A stretch of 23,325 nt of DNA. Source: Clostridium sp. AM33-3 (lineage in GTDB: Bacteria > Bacillota > Clostridia > Lachnospirales > Lachnospiraceae). The notes below the pieces were generated by a model. It ran no database searches. It saw nothing but the letters and a program-made list of their open reading frames with translations, and was not told where the DNA came from. Positions within the stretch are counted from its first letter, which is position 1, and each line of letters opens with the position of its first letter. Below, piece by piece: positions 13,924 through 21,096 of this stretch. Location: the NCBI RefSeq assembly GCF_003480315.1, contig NZ_QUIV01000035.1, positions 1 to 23,325 on the forward strand. Reading direction: 5' to 3'. The position numbers and the translations under genes were made by a program.

Positions 13924-15495
13924 CTAAATCCCAATATTTCTGGTAATAGCCATTCCAAGACCGGTTCCCTGGATCTTATTCGTCACAGAACTTTCGGCAC
14001 GGGTAAAAGCATCAAAGATTTTATCTTTGAAATCTGCTGACATTCCTATTCCATTATTCCTGACTAAGAAACGGTACTTTGCATAGACGGATGAATTTGT
14101 TTCACATTCTTCTACCAGAAACTGAATTTCTCCACCTTCCTGCGTGTACTTCACTGCATTAGAAAGCAGGTTGTTGAAAATCTGCATCAGGTGAAGCTGA
14201 TCCCCGTTCACCCACTCATGTCGGATATTTTTCTTTGTTGTAAGAGTCTGTTTCTTTTCATCTATCTGTGAATGAAATAGATTATTGATTTTCTGTATAA
14301 AATTCAGAATAGAGAAATCATCGTATTTAAAAACTGTTTTTCCTGCCTCAATTTTGCTCATATCCAGAATATCATTAATAATCCCTAACAGATGCTGGGA
14401 TGAAATATCTATTTTATCTGCATACTCTATTACTTTATCTTTATTTCCTGCATCATGTCTTATTAATGACGTCATACCAATAACTGCATTCATAGGAGTA
14501 CGTATATCATGTGACATATTAAACAGAAAATTAGATTTTTCAACACTGGCTGTTTTCGCCTGCTCCAATGCTTTCTGCAGTTTTTTATTTAATTCCACTA
14601 CTGTGTTTTCCGATTCCTGTGTCCTGTGCAGTAACATAATCATAAAAACAAATCCAGTTAAAAGCAAAACAATCAGTAAACCGTAGCCCCATAGTCTATA
14701 TAACTTTTCATTGCTATTCCATCCGTTTTCAGGCATCACTTCCAGAACCCATTGACTGTCACCTAATTCAAAAGTATATGTGACAGGATCAATCATTTCC
14801 ACACCTGAGCCATACACTTCTTCGTATGTTTCATCCCACGGTGCAATACTTTTAGACAACTTATATTCATAGCTAAAATCGGTAAGTGACTTTATAGAAT
14901 CAGCGAATATATCCGGTACACGAATAATTACAATTGTAAATCCCCAAAATGTCCTTTCGCCATTTTTCTGCTCCACATACACCGGATTTCTTACAGCAAT
15001 CCCCGTTCCACCCTGTTTCAAAGAAAATGGTCCCTGCATGATTATCACATCATTGTCTCTGGCATAACAAGATATCTTTCCTCGTTCTTTATCATGAATA
15101 AGATCTATCTTTCCAGTCTCATTTCCGGCTTCCGGATAAATCTCAGTCACTACGCCGTCTGGTGCAATCTGAATACTCTGGATATAATCTCCCATCATAT
15201 TCTCCGCAACTTTCGAGAACATGGAAATTTTTCCGTTTTCACTAATAACAATCTGTTCAAAAGTATTTGTAATATCAATTTCCCTCACGATATCAGCCTT
15301 CATATGATCTGCATACGTTACTGCGTTTAATTCAGCTCTTGACCTTATGAAATCCCTTTGACTGCTATCCGCACGAATGCCTATATTCACCAGAACAACC
15401 AAACCGATCATCAATACAAATACCGGAATCCATAACTCTTTTTTTATCCTAAATGTATTTTTTCGTTCCTGTGCTGACTTAATTTTCTTCCACAT
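13924..15495 (-). pseudogene. CHASE-domain sensor histidine kinase truncated in its ATPase domain
   Basis: 523 codons. TM helices at about 19-39 and 270-289 enclose a CHASE-type sensor (about 65-200; IQIAPDGVVTEIYPEAGNETG and QGPFSLKQGGTGIAVRNPVY...FWGF are diagnostic). HisKA follows with His329 in NMSHDIRTP, then the N-box LLSNAVKYT, G1 NNGIGM, F-box DAFTRAE and G2 GTGLGMAI. The frame stops at once after AITRNI with GI-TAG, where relatives continue with the last helix and strands of the ATPase domain and often a receiver. Ten bases later the next kinase begins. The pattern suggests a deletion that removed the 3' end. The protein could still sense and dimerise but probably cannot bind ATP properly. 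The start follows AAAGGAAATCGGTT. Confidence 0.8.
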
Positions 15496-15600
15496 AACCG
15501 ATTTCCTTTACACCTGCGTTTTTATCTGCTTCATTTTTATATTTTAGCAGCCACCAATTATTGCCTGCCTGTTTTAGTTTCTTTTTAATCTCCAAAAATG

Positions 15601-15628
15601 AAAAAAGCATTGTCATTGCAGACAATGC
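15601..15628 (-). terminator. Intrinsic terminator of the GEMM riboswitch
   Basis: GCATTGTC-TGCAAT-GACAATGC followed by six T residues on the minus strand: a perfect 8-bp stem directly after the aptamer and about 105 bases before the first kinase gene. It forms the expression platform. Confidence 0.92.
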
Positions 15629-15633
15629 ATCTT

Positions 15634-15706
15634 TAACGTGGTAACTGGCTACCATTTTACAGGCCCTATAGCTTTGCGTCGCAGACTTTCATCTGTTTTG
15701 CCGTTT
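15634..15706 (-). promoter_or_regulatory. Cyclic-dinucleotide riboswitch, GEMM / c-di-GMP-I class
   Basis: On the minus strand the GEMM-I core is in order: GGCAAA, GAAAGTCTGC, GACGCAAAGC, GGGCCT, then the second arm ATGGTAGCCAGTTACCA with its tetraloop-receptor partner. The GACGCAAAGC...GGTAGCC...GTTACC combination is diagnostic of the class. Most members bind c-di-GMP; a minority bind 3',3'-cGAMP, and I cannot settle that here. Promoter upstream and terminator downstream make it a transcriptional switch for the tandem kinase genes. Confidence 0.9.
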
Positions 15707-15748
15707 TTCTTATTATAGCTTTTAAACATATGAAAAAAAACTGATTTT

Positions 15749-15777
15749 ATTATACTCTAATGCTCGACTATGTACAA
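15749..15777 (-). promoter_or_regulatory. Promoter of the riboswitch-kinase operon
   Basis: TTGTAC (15777-15772), 17 bases, TATAAT (15754-15749) on the minus strand. It would start transcription near 15742, about 35 bases before the GEMM aptamer. A second TATAAT at 15717-15712 lacks a good -35. Confidence 0.7.
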
Positions 15778-15808
15778 GAAAAACATTACCGTTTTAACGC
15801 CTAAAAGC

Positions 15809-15847
15809 AAAAAAAGAACAGCCGATACATATACTCGAACTGTTCTT
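15809..15847 (-). terminator. Intrinsic terminator upstream of the kinase promoter
   Basis: AAGAACAG pairs with CTGTTCTT across an 18-base inner region that can pair further (CGA/TCG), followed by TTTTT on the minus strand. It ends transcription from the mobile-element debris before the kinase promoter. Confidence 0.78.
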
Positions 15848-15946
15848 CTACTTCTGAAGTCCACGCAGTATTGACAGCACTGTTTCCTGCTCATTTGTAC
15901 TCAGATCGTTCCATATCTTTAAAACTTCTTTCTGCTTTCCCTGCAT
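15848..15946 (-). pseudogene. C-terminal fragment of an unidentified protein
   Basis: A 32-codon frame beginning MQGKQKEVLKIW and ending ETVLSILRGLQK then TAG, directly before the terminator, reads like the last helices of a small protein, loosely reminiscent of the end of a MarR-type regulator. It overlaps the end of the 97-aa frame in another frame. Upstream the frame is closed by TAA. Assignment is weak. Confidence 0.3.
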
Positions 15947-16184
15947 ACTTAACTGCTGTATTTACTTCAACGCCAGCTCTTGGCACAACTTCTCTGCTTT
16001 CATTTTTCTCTACTACCTGCTGTTCTCGTCTCTCCTTCACCCCATTTTCTTCCAGACTGCAAAAGCTCTGCAAATACGGCAGTACATGATTCTGCATATC
16101 CGTCAGATCTTCCATATACTTTTGGTACTCTTCATTGCCTTTTCCTTTCTGATAGCTGATCCAGCTTTCATCTGTCAGTTTCAT
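15891..16184 (-). CDS. Hypothetical protein in mobile-element debris, probably 3'-truncated
   Basis: A 97-aa highly charged, soluble protein starting MKLTDESWISYQKGKGNEEY and containing VLPYLQSFCSLEENGVKERREQQ. I do not recognise a named family. Its style (charged, helical, start overlapping the previous frame by 17 bases) is that of accessory genes in Firmicute conjugative or mobilizable elements. The end (KDMERSEYK) overlaps a different frame that looks like a foreign gene end, so the 3' part has probably been replaced. The ribosome site is weak. Confidence 0.45.
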   Translation of the reverse strand: MKLTDESWISYQKGKGNEEYQKYMEDLTDMQNHVLPYLQSFCSLEENGVKERREQQVVEKNESREVVPRAGVEVNTAVKYAGKAERSFKDMERSEYK

Positions 16185-16299
16185 TCTGCATCTTTAACTG
16201 ACTGATGATACCACCGTTTCCGGCACCAATCTCTATCTTACCTTGAAAATGGTGCAGCATCTTATCGTCCTTCTCAGCATAATATACTGTGAAAAACAT
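16168..16299 (-). CDS. Small hypothetical protein or continuation of the preceding gene
   Basis: A 43-codon frame starting MFFTVYYAEKDDKMLHHFQG and ending LKMQNETDR. It begins directly after the TAG of the 99-aa frame and in the same reading frame, so the two may be one gene split by a single nonsense codon. There is no ribosome site of its own, which favours that view. Its 3' end overlaps the next frame's ATG by 17 bases. Family not recognised. Confidence 0.35.
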   Translation of the reverse strand: MFFTVYYAEKDDKMLHHFQGKIEIGAGNGGIISQLKMQNETDR

Positions 16300-16599
16300 C
16301 TATGCTGTCGTTTTTGGTTCGTTGGTGTTTGGATCACGGTCAGCATACCATGCTTTGTCCTGTTCTACGGTTTTGGAATCCAAATCAGATAACTTCTGGC
16401 ATCTTGGATTCCCTAACTCACTTTTCTCACAATAACTCACATGCACCATCGGCTCCATATCTTTTGGAAGCTCCGGCTCATATGCTTTCAGCCTTTCCAT
16501 CAATATACCTGCACGAACAGACAGGTCACATTCTTCGTCTACAATATCCTTCAAGTAAGAAACATAGTAATGAATATTACCGCTTTGTAAATCCAGCAT
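16300..16599 (-). CDS. Hypothetical protein in mobile-element debris
   Basis: A 99-aa acidic soluble protein, MLDLQSGNIHYYVSYLKDIV to NTNEPKTTA, with no signal peptide and no family I can name. The ATG overlaps the stop of the ParA-like fragment as TAATG, suggesting former operon coupling or an artefact of the joint. It ends at a TAG that may interrupt a longer gene continuing to 16168. Similar charged proteins accompany relaxase and ParA genes on Firmicute integrative elements, which fits the ParA and Mob pieces alongside. Confidence 0.4.
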   Translation of the reverse strand: MLDLQSGNIHYYVSYLKDIVDEECDLSVRAGILMERLKAYEPELPKDMEPMVHVSYCEKSELGNPRCQKLSDLDSKTVEQDKAWYADRDPNTNEPKTTA

Positions 16600-16682
16600 T
16601 ACTTACTGTCATCACAATCACGATATCTAAATCCTGCGGATACATCAGACTGTGGATCGGCATCAACGATTAACACTTTCAT
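16599..16682 (-). pseudogene. ParA-type ATPase fragment
   Basis: A 27-codon frame starting MKVLIVDADPQSDVSAG matches the conserved strand after the Walker-A helix of ParA/Soj ATPases (LLxDADPQ). The preceding KGGVGKT region and everything after codon 20 are missing. The plus-strand Mob fragment begins at its 5' edge, so two element pieces are joined back to back here. Non-functional. Confidence 0.55.
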
Positions 16683-16683
16683 C

Positions 16684-16790
16684 TTGAGTACAAAGGGCAA
16701 GCCCGTTCTCAAGAAATCCTACAGCGTCTTGCAAGACGATTTCTTCCGGTATATGCGCGACGCCGGGTATGATGATGTGGAGCGCGTCGT
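16684..16790 (+). pseudogene. Plasmid mobilization relaxase (Mob/Pre, MobV-type) fragment
   Basis: About 35 codons read STKGKPVLKKSYSVLQDDFF then RYMRDAGYDDVER, which resembles the region of Mob/Pre relaxases just before the conserved ERG motif. After VER the frame changes to unrelated residues (VVRTGRCPACS), although the frame stays open to 16959. Both the N-terminus and the rest of the relaxase are gone. GC content rises from here on. Confidence 0.55.
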
Positions 16791-16864
16791 ACGAACTGGG
16801 CGTTGTCCGGCGTGCTCCTGTTTGAAAATCTCCATTTTTCCAAAGTCAAGAGCCGGAGAGAACA

Positions 16865-17089
16865 CCCGAAAAATACCCCTATTGCGTAACAGAGGCGCTG
16901 AAAGCTTGCATGAGAACAGGGCTGACCAAGCAGGAAAAAACAAGCGATATATGGTTTGACGAGAAAGAGCCGCTGATCTATATTCGCACACACAACACCG
17001 ACCTCAAGAACAGGCTGACCGCCCCATACAGCGCAGAACGCCGCTGGGCGGCAAGCGAAGCAGCGAAAAAACGAATACAAGGGTTTTAG
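16865..17089 (+). pseudogene. Fragment of an unknown mobile-element gene
   Basis: A 74-codon frame, PEKYPYCVTEALKACMRTGL then TKQEKTSDIWFDEKEPLIYI and RTHNTDLKNRLTAPYSAERR, ends GF-TAG. It reads as genuine protein and resembles, from memory, a small protein common in Firmicute integrative elements, but with a probable internal deletion near LKNRLTAPYS. No start codon or ribosome site is in frame. Its stop overlaps the end of the convergent kinase gene by 4 bases. Confidence 0.4.
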
Positions 17090-18234
17090 AGCTTCGTTGA
17101 TTGTTGCGTTGGCAACCCCACCGCAATGGTAGTGCCCTTCTCCGAACTTTTCTCCACCCAAACGGAGCCGCCGTGGAGGTCGGTGATCTCCCATACCAGT
17201 GAGAGCCCCAGTCCTGCGCCACCGTATTCCCGGCTGCGAGACTTGTCCACCCGGAAGAAGGGCTGGAAGATGCTGCGCTGATACACCTCCGGAATGCCGC
17301 AGCCGGTGTCGGAGACGCGGAGCAAGAGCTTTTCCAACTCCTGAGTGACAGAAACCCGTACCGAGCCGCCCGGCCGGTTGTACTTGACAGCATTCTCCGT
17401 CAGGTTGAAGATCAGCCGGTAGATCAGTGCATCGCTGCCGGTCATAATGCCGTCTCCCTCCGCCGTCAGCGTGACGCCGCGCTTATCTGAGAGCGGCGCA
17501 AGATCTGTGAAGATCTCCTCGATCATGGGAGCGAGCTGGATCCGCTCGTTCCGCGCCACCTGCCGCAGATTGCTCATCTCCAGCAGTGTCCTGGTCATCT
17601 GTATCAGCCGTTCCGTCTGCTCACGCAAAAGTGTAAGGAACTCCGCCGTCTCCGGTCGCACGTCAGGATGCTCCGCGGAAAACAGCTCCAACTGCGCCTG
17701 CATTAGTGCCAGTGGCGTGCGCAGCTCGTGGGCGGCGTTGCCGGTGAACTGCCGCTGGGCGGAAAAGGCGTTGTTCAGCCGCTCCAGCATCTGGTTGAAC
17801 GAGCGGCTCAGCTGCCGGAACTCCGAAATAGTGTCTTCATCGATCCTCATATCGGCAAGATTGTTCAGCTGCACCTGCTCCACCTGCGAGGTAAAGCTGC
17901 GCAGGGGCTTGAGAGCGCGTCCACTGACGAAATAGGCGAGGATGCCGCTGAGCAGCGTTACCGCCGCCGTGATGTACCAGTTGGTGGTGCGGAAGCGCCC
18001 CTGCACCCCATCGACGACGATGATCAACTCCTCGTTGGGCGCTATGAGCTGCGGGTCAAAGCTCGCCGCTCCGCCATCATTCAGGATCACCGTGCCTCCT
18101 TGTAAACTGTCCGCAATGGTGTCCATATAGTACACACCAGAAGAGCACAGCAGCAAATTCATGGCCACGCAGGTGATGCCGATGAGCAGAACGGACATCA
18201 GCGTGATGCGCCACTGCAGGGAAAACCGCTTCAT
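17086..18234 (-). CDS. Sensor histidine kinase (HAMP-HisKA-HATPase)
   Basis: A 382-aa membrane kinase. TM1 at about 11-31 and TM2 at about 85-104 bracket a small extracellular sensor of about 50 residues, followed by HAMP (about 105-157), HisKA with His169 in NAAHELRTPLA, and an intact HATPase_c: N-box NLTENAVKYN, G1 DTGCGIP, F-box FQPFFRVDKS, G2 GGAGLGLSL. The sensor has no recognised fold; its two Cys residues at the outer edge of TM1 (TCVAMNLLLC) could respond to redox state, which is inference. The ATG overlaps the response-regulator stop by 4 bases. The pair is divergent from the Fe-S/TlpA/MsrAB operon, its likely target. High GC, unlike the kinases at 12-15.5 kb. Confidence 0.92.
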   Translation of the reverse strand: MKRFSLQWRITLMSVLLIGITCVAMNLLLCSSGVYYMDTIADSLQGGTVILNDGGAASFDPQLIAPNEELIIVVDGVQGRFRTTNWYITAAVTLLSGILAYFVSGRALKPLRSFTSQVEQVQLNNLADMRIDEDTISEFRQLSRSFNQMLERLNNAFSAQRQFTGNAAHELRTPLALMQAQLELFSAEHPDVRPETAEFLTLLREQTERLIQMTRTLLEMSNLRQVARNERIQLAPMIEEIFTDLAPLSDKRGVTLTAEGDGIMTGSDALIYRLIFNLTENAVKYNRPGGSVRVSVTQELEKLLLRVSDTGCGIPEVYQRSIFQPFFRVDKSRSREYGGAGLGLSLVWEITDLHGGSVWVEKSSEKGTTIAVGLPTQQSTKL

Positions 18235-18908
18235 TCCTCCTCGCCTCCCATCAGATAGCCCTCGCCGATGCGGTTGCGGATGGGGTCATAGCCCAGCACG
18301 GCGCGGAGCTTTTTGCGCAGGGCTGAGATGTGGACGCGAATGGAATTGCTGAAGCTGTCCACGCTATTGTCCCAAACGTGATCCATCAGCTCCTCCTGAC
18401 TTACTGGCCTTCCTTGATGCACCATCAGGTATTCCAGGATTCCCGTTTCCTTCCGGGTGAGCGTCAGCGTCTGCCCGTTGACGGTGGCGGTACGGGAGCG
18501 GGTGTCAAAGGTAAGGCCTCCGCAGCTTAGCAGCACATCCTGCTGGGTGAACTGCCGCAATGTCAGGCTGCGGATGCGGGCCTCCAGCTCCGCCAAGTGG
18601 AAGGGCTTCGCCAGATAGTCGTTCGCCCCGGCATCCAGCCCCTGCACCTTGTCCTCCACTTCGCTGCGGGCGGAGAGGATCAGCACCCGCGTCTCCCGGT
18701 CGGTCTGCCGCAGGGTGCGCAGCACCGTCATGCCGTCCTTTTTCGGCAGATTCAGATCAAGAAGAACCAGATCGTATCGTTCCACGCCCAGAAGCGCCAG
18801 CGCCTTTTCGCCGTCATAGCAGTAGTCCACGCTGTAGGCCAGCCGCTGCAGGCTGCGAACGATAGTCTCGCACAGGGCGCGTTCATCTTCAATTACTAAA
18901 AGGTGCAT
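18231..18908 (-). CDS. OmpR/PhoB-family response regulator
   Basis: A 225-aa two-domain transcription factor. The receiver has the acidic pocket (Glu7, Asp8), phospho-acceptor Asp51 in LVLLDLNLP, Ser79 and Lys101 in LAKPF. The C-terminal winged helix (about 128-220) shows LTRKETGILEYLMVHQGRPVS, the recognition-helix region SNSIRVHISALRKKL and the GEGYLM wing. It is upstream of, and translationally coupled (ATGA) to, its kinase gene. The intergenic region toward the divergent redox operon holds TTAAC/TTAAG direct repeats, a typical target layout for this family, so it probably controls both itself and that operon. GAGGG lies upstream of the ATG. Confidence 0.94.
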   Translation of the reverse strand: MHLLVIEDERALCETIVRSLQRLAYSVDYCYDGEKALALLGVERYDLVLLDLNLPKKDGMTVLRTLRQTDRETRVLILSARSEVEDKVQGLDAGANDYLAKPFHLAELEARIRSLTLRQFTQQDVLLSCGGLTFDTRSRTATVNGQTLTLTRKETGILEYLMVHQGRPVSQEELMDHVWDNSVDSFSNSIRVHISALRKKLRAVLGYDPIRNRIGEGYLMGGEEE

Positions 18909-18949
18909 GAGAGCCCTCCTTTTTATTTCTTCGTTTTTGTGTTGCTTTC

Positions 18950-18955
18950 ATTATA
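18950..18955 (-). promoter_or_regulatory. Extended -10 promoter of the response regulator-kinase pair
   Basis: TGC-TATAAT on the minus strand, about 42 bases before the regulator ATG. The -35 position is poor, consistent with an extended -10 or an activator-dependent promoter. Confidence 0.55.
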
Positions 18956-18977
18956 GCAAAAACAGATAAGGTTTGCA

Positions 18978-19008
18978 TTAAGTTTTCGTTCTTAACAGAG
19001 ACTTTAAC
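18978..19008. promoter_or_regulatory. TTAAG/TTAAC direct repeats: candidate response-regulator site
   Basis: TTAAG (18978), TTAAC (18992) and TTAAC (19004) lie in a row in the 147-base divergent intergenic region, upstream of a TATGAT (19018-19023) that may be the -10 of the plus-strand operon. Tandem half-sites of this kind are usual for OmpR-type regulators. The -35 of the redox operon is not a consensus match, so activation is plausible. Confidence 0.4.
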
Positions 19009-19055
19009 TCTCCCGCGCTATGATGGGGGCAGAAAATCGGAAAGGGTGATGAAAA

Positions 19056-19202
19056 ATGAGCTGCGAGAAAAAGGCCGCGGCGCAGATCGTGCTGCTGATG
19101 GCCGGAGCCGCCATGCTGTGCTTTGGTGTCTGGCGGGGCGAGGCGGTGACAGTGCTGAGCAAAGCAATCAAATTATGTCTGGAGTGTGTGGGCATTGGGT
19201 AA
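19056..19202 (+). CDS. Small CXXC membrane protein (CD1871A-family type)
   Basis: A 48-aa protein too short for most gene finders: MSCEKKAAAQ, a single hydrophobic segment at about 9-25, then a C-terminal KLCLECVGIG with Cys41-x-x-Cys44. This layout matches the CD1871A family of CXXC mini-proteins annotated in Clostridia, function not established. AAAGGG lies 9 bases before the ATG. The TAA overlaps the start region of the Fe-S protein gene, so the two are coupled. It is the first gene of the redox operon; a CXXC on a membrane anchor suggests a thiol relay or a cluster-assembly partner for the next protein. The family call rests on recall; the reading frame is clear. Confidence 0.8.
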   Translation: MSCEKKAAAQIVLLMAGAAMLCFGVWRGEAVTVLSKAIKLCLECVGIG

Positions 19203-20103
19203 AAAGTTTTCAGGCGTTTCACAGACCATGTCCCGCTTCCGGGGCTGGATTCAGGCGGGGGCGACGCTGCTGACCAACCTGCATCTGCCGAACTTTCTCA
19301 AGGGCGGACTGTATCAGGGGGCGGGGAAGACCGTCTGCGTGCCGGGGCTGAACTGCTACTCCTGTCCGGCGGCGTCCGGGGCCTGCCCCATTGGGGCATT
19401 TCAGGCAGTGGTGGGGTCTTCCAAGTTCAGCTTCTCCTACTATATCACGGGCTTTCTCATTTTGCTGGGAGTCCTGCTGGGACGCTTTATCTGCGGCTTT
19501 CTATGCCCCTTCGGCTGGTTTCAGGAGCTGCTGCACAAAATCCCCACGAAGAAGCTTTCCACAAAAAGGCTGAAGCCGCTGACATACCTGAAATACGCTG
19601 TCCTGCTGGTGATGGTTTTCCTGCTACCAGCGTTCCTTGTGAACGATGTTGGCATGGGAGACCCGTTCTTCTGCAAATACCTCTGCCCCCAAGGCGTACT
19701 GGAGGGAGCCATCCCGCTGTCCCTTGTCAATTCCGGCATCCGGGCGGCGCTGGGCAAGCTGTTTACATGGAAATTCAGCATCCTGCTGTCGGTGATCGCG
19801 CTGAGCGTGCTGTTCTACCGACCGTTCTGCAAGTGGCTTTGCCCGCTTGGCGCGTTCTATGCGCTGTTCAACCGGGTGTCCCTCTTCCAGATGAAGGTGG
19901 ACAAGAGTAAGTGCGTCTCCTGTGGGAAATGTGCCAGAGCCTGCAAGATGGATGTGGATGTGACGAAAACGCCCAACCATACCGAGTGCATCCGCTGCGG
20001 AATGTGCATCCGCGCCTGTCCGACGAACGCCGTGTGCTTTCGTTACGGCTTCGGAGACGGGAAAGAAACAACAAAGAAAACAACGATGGAGGAATCAAAA
20101 TGA
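19195..20103 (+). CDS. Membrane polyferredoxin (NapH/CcoG-like 4Fe-4S protein)
   Basis: About 302 aa with several membrane helices and abundant Cys motifs. In order: CVPGLNCYSCPAASGACPIGA, then CGFLCPFGW, CKYLCPQG and CKWLCPLGA between helices, then two classical [4Fe-4S] motifs, CVSCGKCARACKMDV and CIRCGMCIRACP. The arrangement is that of NapH/CcoG-type electron-transfer proteins, which move electrons between the cytosol and the outer face. Start: a TTG at 19195 lies 10 bases after GGAG and overlaps the mini-protein stop; a GTG at 19186 is in frame but too close to the site. The stop overlaps the TlpA start as ATGA. Next to TlpA and MsrAB it probably feeds electrons to the exported thioredoxin, a role usually held by CcdA/DsbD. 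Confidence 0.88.
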   Translation: MGKKFSGVSQTMSRFRGWIQAGATLLTNLHLPNFLKGGLYQGAGKTVCVPGLNCYSCPAASGACPIGAFQAVVGSSKFSFSYYITGFLILLGVLLGRFICGFLCPFGWFQELLHKIPTKKLSTKRLKPLTYLKYAVLLVMVFLLPAFLVNDVGMGDPFFCKYLCPQGVLEGAIPLSLVNSGIRAALGKLFTWKFSILLSVIALSVLFYRPFCKWLCPLGAFYALFNRVSLFQMKVDKSKCVSCGKCARACKMDVDVTKTPNHTECIRCGMCIRACPTNAVCFRYGFGDGKETTKKTTMEESK

Positions 20104-21059
20104 ACAGGAAGAGAATTTTTGCACTGACTTTTGCCGTGCTGATGGTGCTGGCCTTGGCGGCCTGCGGCACGAAGAACAATGACAAGATGGGCGCCATGAG
20201 CGGCAACGGCTCCGCCATGACTGGCGAGCCGAAAAACGCCGAGGAGGCGCTCGCCCTGCACAAGGAGCTGCTAGAGCAGGAGAACGCGATCCTGTCGGAA
20301 AATACCGAGCTGTGGGAAAATGTCTTTATGGAGGCTGAGAAGGGCATGGCCATGATCGAAGACGGGAAAAACTACGGCGACTTCCTGTTGGATACCGTCG
20401 AGGCCGCTAAAGAGCAGTTCACCAACAAGGAGTATGAGTGGCTGAAGGAGTCAGCCACGGAGATCAGCAATATTGAAAACAGGCTGACCGAGTTGGAAGA
20501 GAAGTATCCCGAGCTCATGCAGAAATCCATGGACGGCGATATGAGCATGCCCGCGGGCAGCGACACGAGCAACCCTCCCAACGACGGCAGTATGCAGAAG
20601 TTCCCCGCCTTTGAAGGGAAAGATCTGGACGGCAACACGGTGAAGAGCGACGAGCTGTTCTCCGCCAACGCCGTCACCGTGGTGAATTTCTGGTTCACCA
20701 CCTGCAATCCCTGCGTAGGTGAGCTTGGCGAGCTGGATGCGCTGAACAAGGAACTGGCGGAGAAGGGCGGCTCCCTCATCGGCGTCAACACCTTCACGCT
20801 GGACGGCGACGAAACGGCAATTTCCGAGGCGAAGGATGTGCTTGCCAAGAAGGGCGCCACCTATCAGAATGTGTATTTTGACTCCGACAGTGAGGCGGGA
20901 AAGTTTGCCACCAGTATCTTTGCCTATCCCACCACCTATGTGGTCGACCGCAGCGGCAATATCGTGGGTGAACCCATCGTAGGCGCCATCACGGAAAAGA
21001 AGCAGGCGGAGACGCTGCAAAAACTCATCGACCAGGCTCTTGCCGCCGATATGGGCTGA
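20100..21059 (+). CDS. TlpA/ResA-like thioredoxin-fold lipoprotein
   Basis: 319 aa. A signal peptide with lipobox LAAC gives lipidated Cys22, so it is anchored on the outside of the membrane. Residues about 45-145 form a charged helical region ([37 protein letters not shown]) that is unusual for TlpA and may be a coiled-coil dimer or partner arm. The redoxin domain (about 165-315) has the active site WFTTCNPC with Cys202 and Cys205, and the cis-Pro loop [13 protein letters not shown]. It should pass electrons from the Fe-S membrane protein to MsrAB. Its start is coupled to the Fe-S gene by ATGA; a longer upstream reading overlaps that gene and is not used. Confidence 0.9.
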   Translation: MNRKRIFALTFAVLMVLALAACGTKNNDKMGAMSGNGSAMTGEPKNAEEALALHKELLEQENAILSENTELWENVFMEAEKGMAMIEDGKNYGDFLLDTVEAAKEQFTNKEYEWLKESATEISNIENRLTELEEKYPELMQKSMDGDMSMPAGSDTSNPPNDGSMQKFPAFEGKDLDGNTVKSDELFSANAVTVVNFWFTTCNPCVGELGELDALNKELAEKGGSLIGVNTFTLDGDETAISEAKDVLAKKGATYQNVYFDSDSEAGKFATSIFAYPTTYVVDRSGNIVGEPIVGAITEKKQAETLQKLIDQALAADMG

Positions 21060-21096
21060 CAAACGAATTTATCTTCTCAGAAAGGAGGGATACACC

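Noticed and set aside
10218..16302. TAG inside two otherwise open genes (GNAT and the 99-aa frame), suggesting UAG recoding or pyrrolysine
   Set aside because: Several intact genes here end naturally with TAG (DUF362, hybrid kinase, YjbR), no Pyl genes are present and the context is decaying DNA; ordinary nonsense mutations explain both.
19911..20099. Longer N-terminus for the TlpA lipoprotein
   Set aside because: It is a shifted reading of the Fe-S protein gene; the ATG at 20100 gives a proper lipoprotein signal and couples to the upstream stop.
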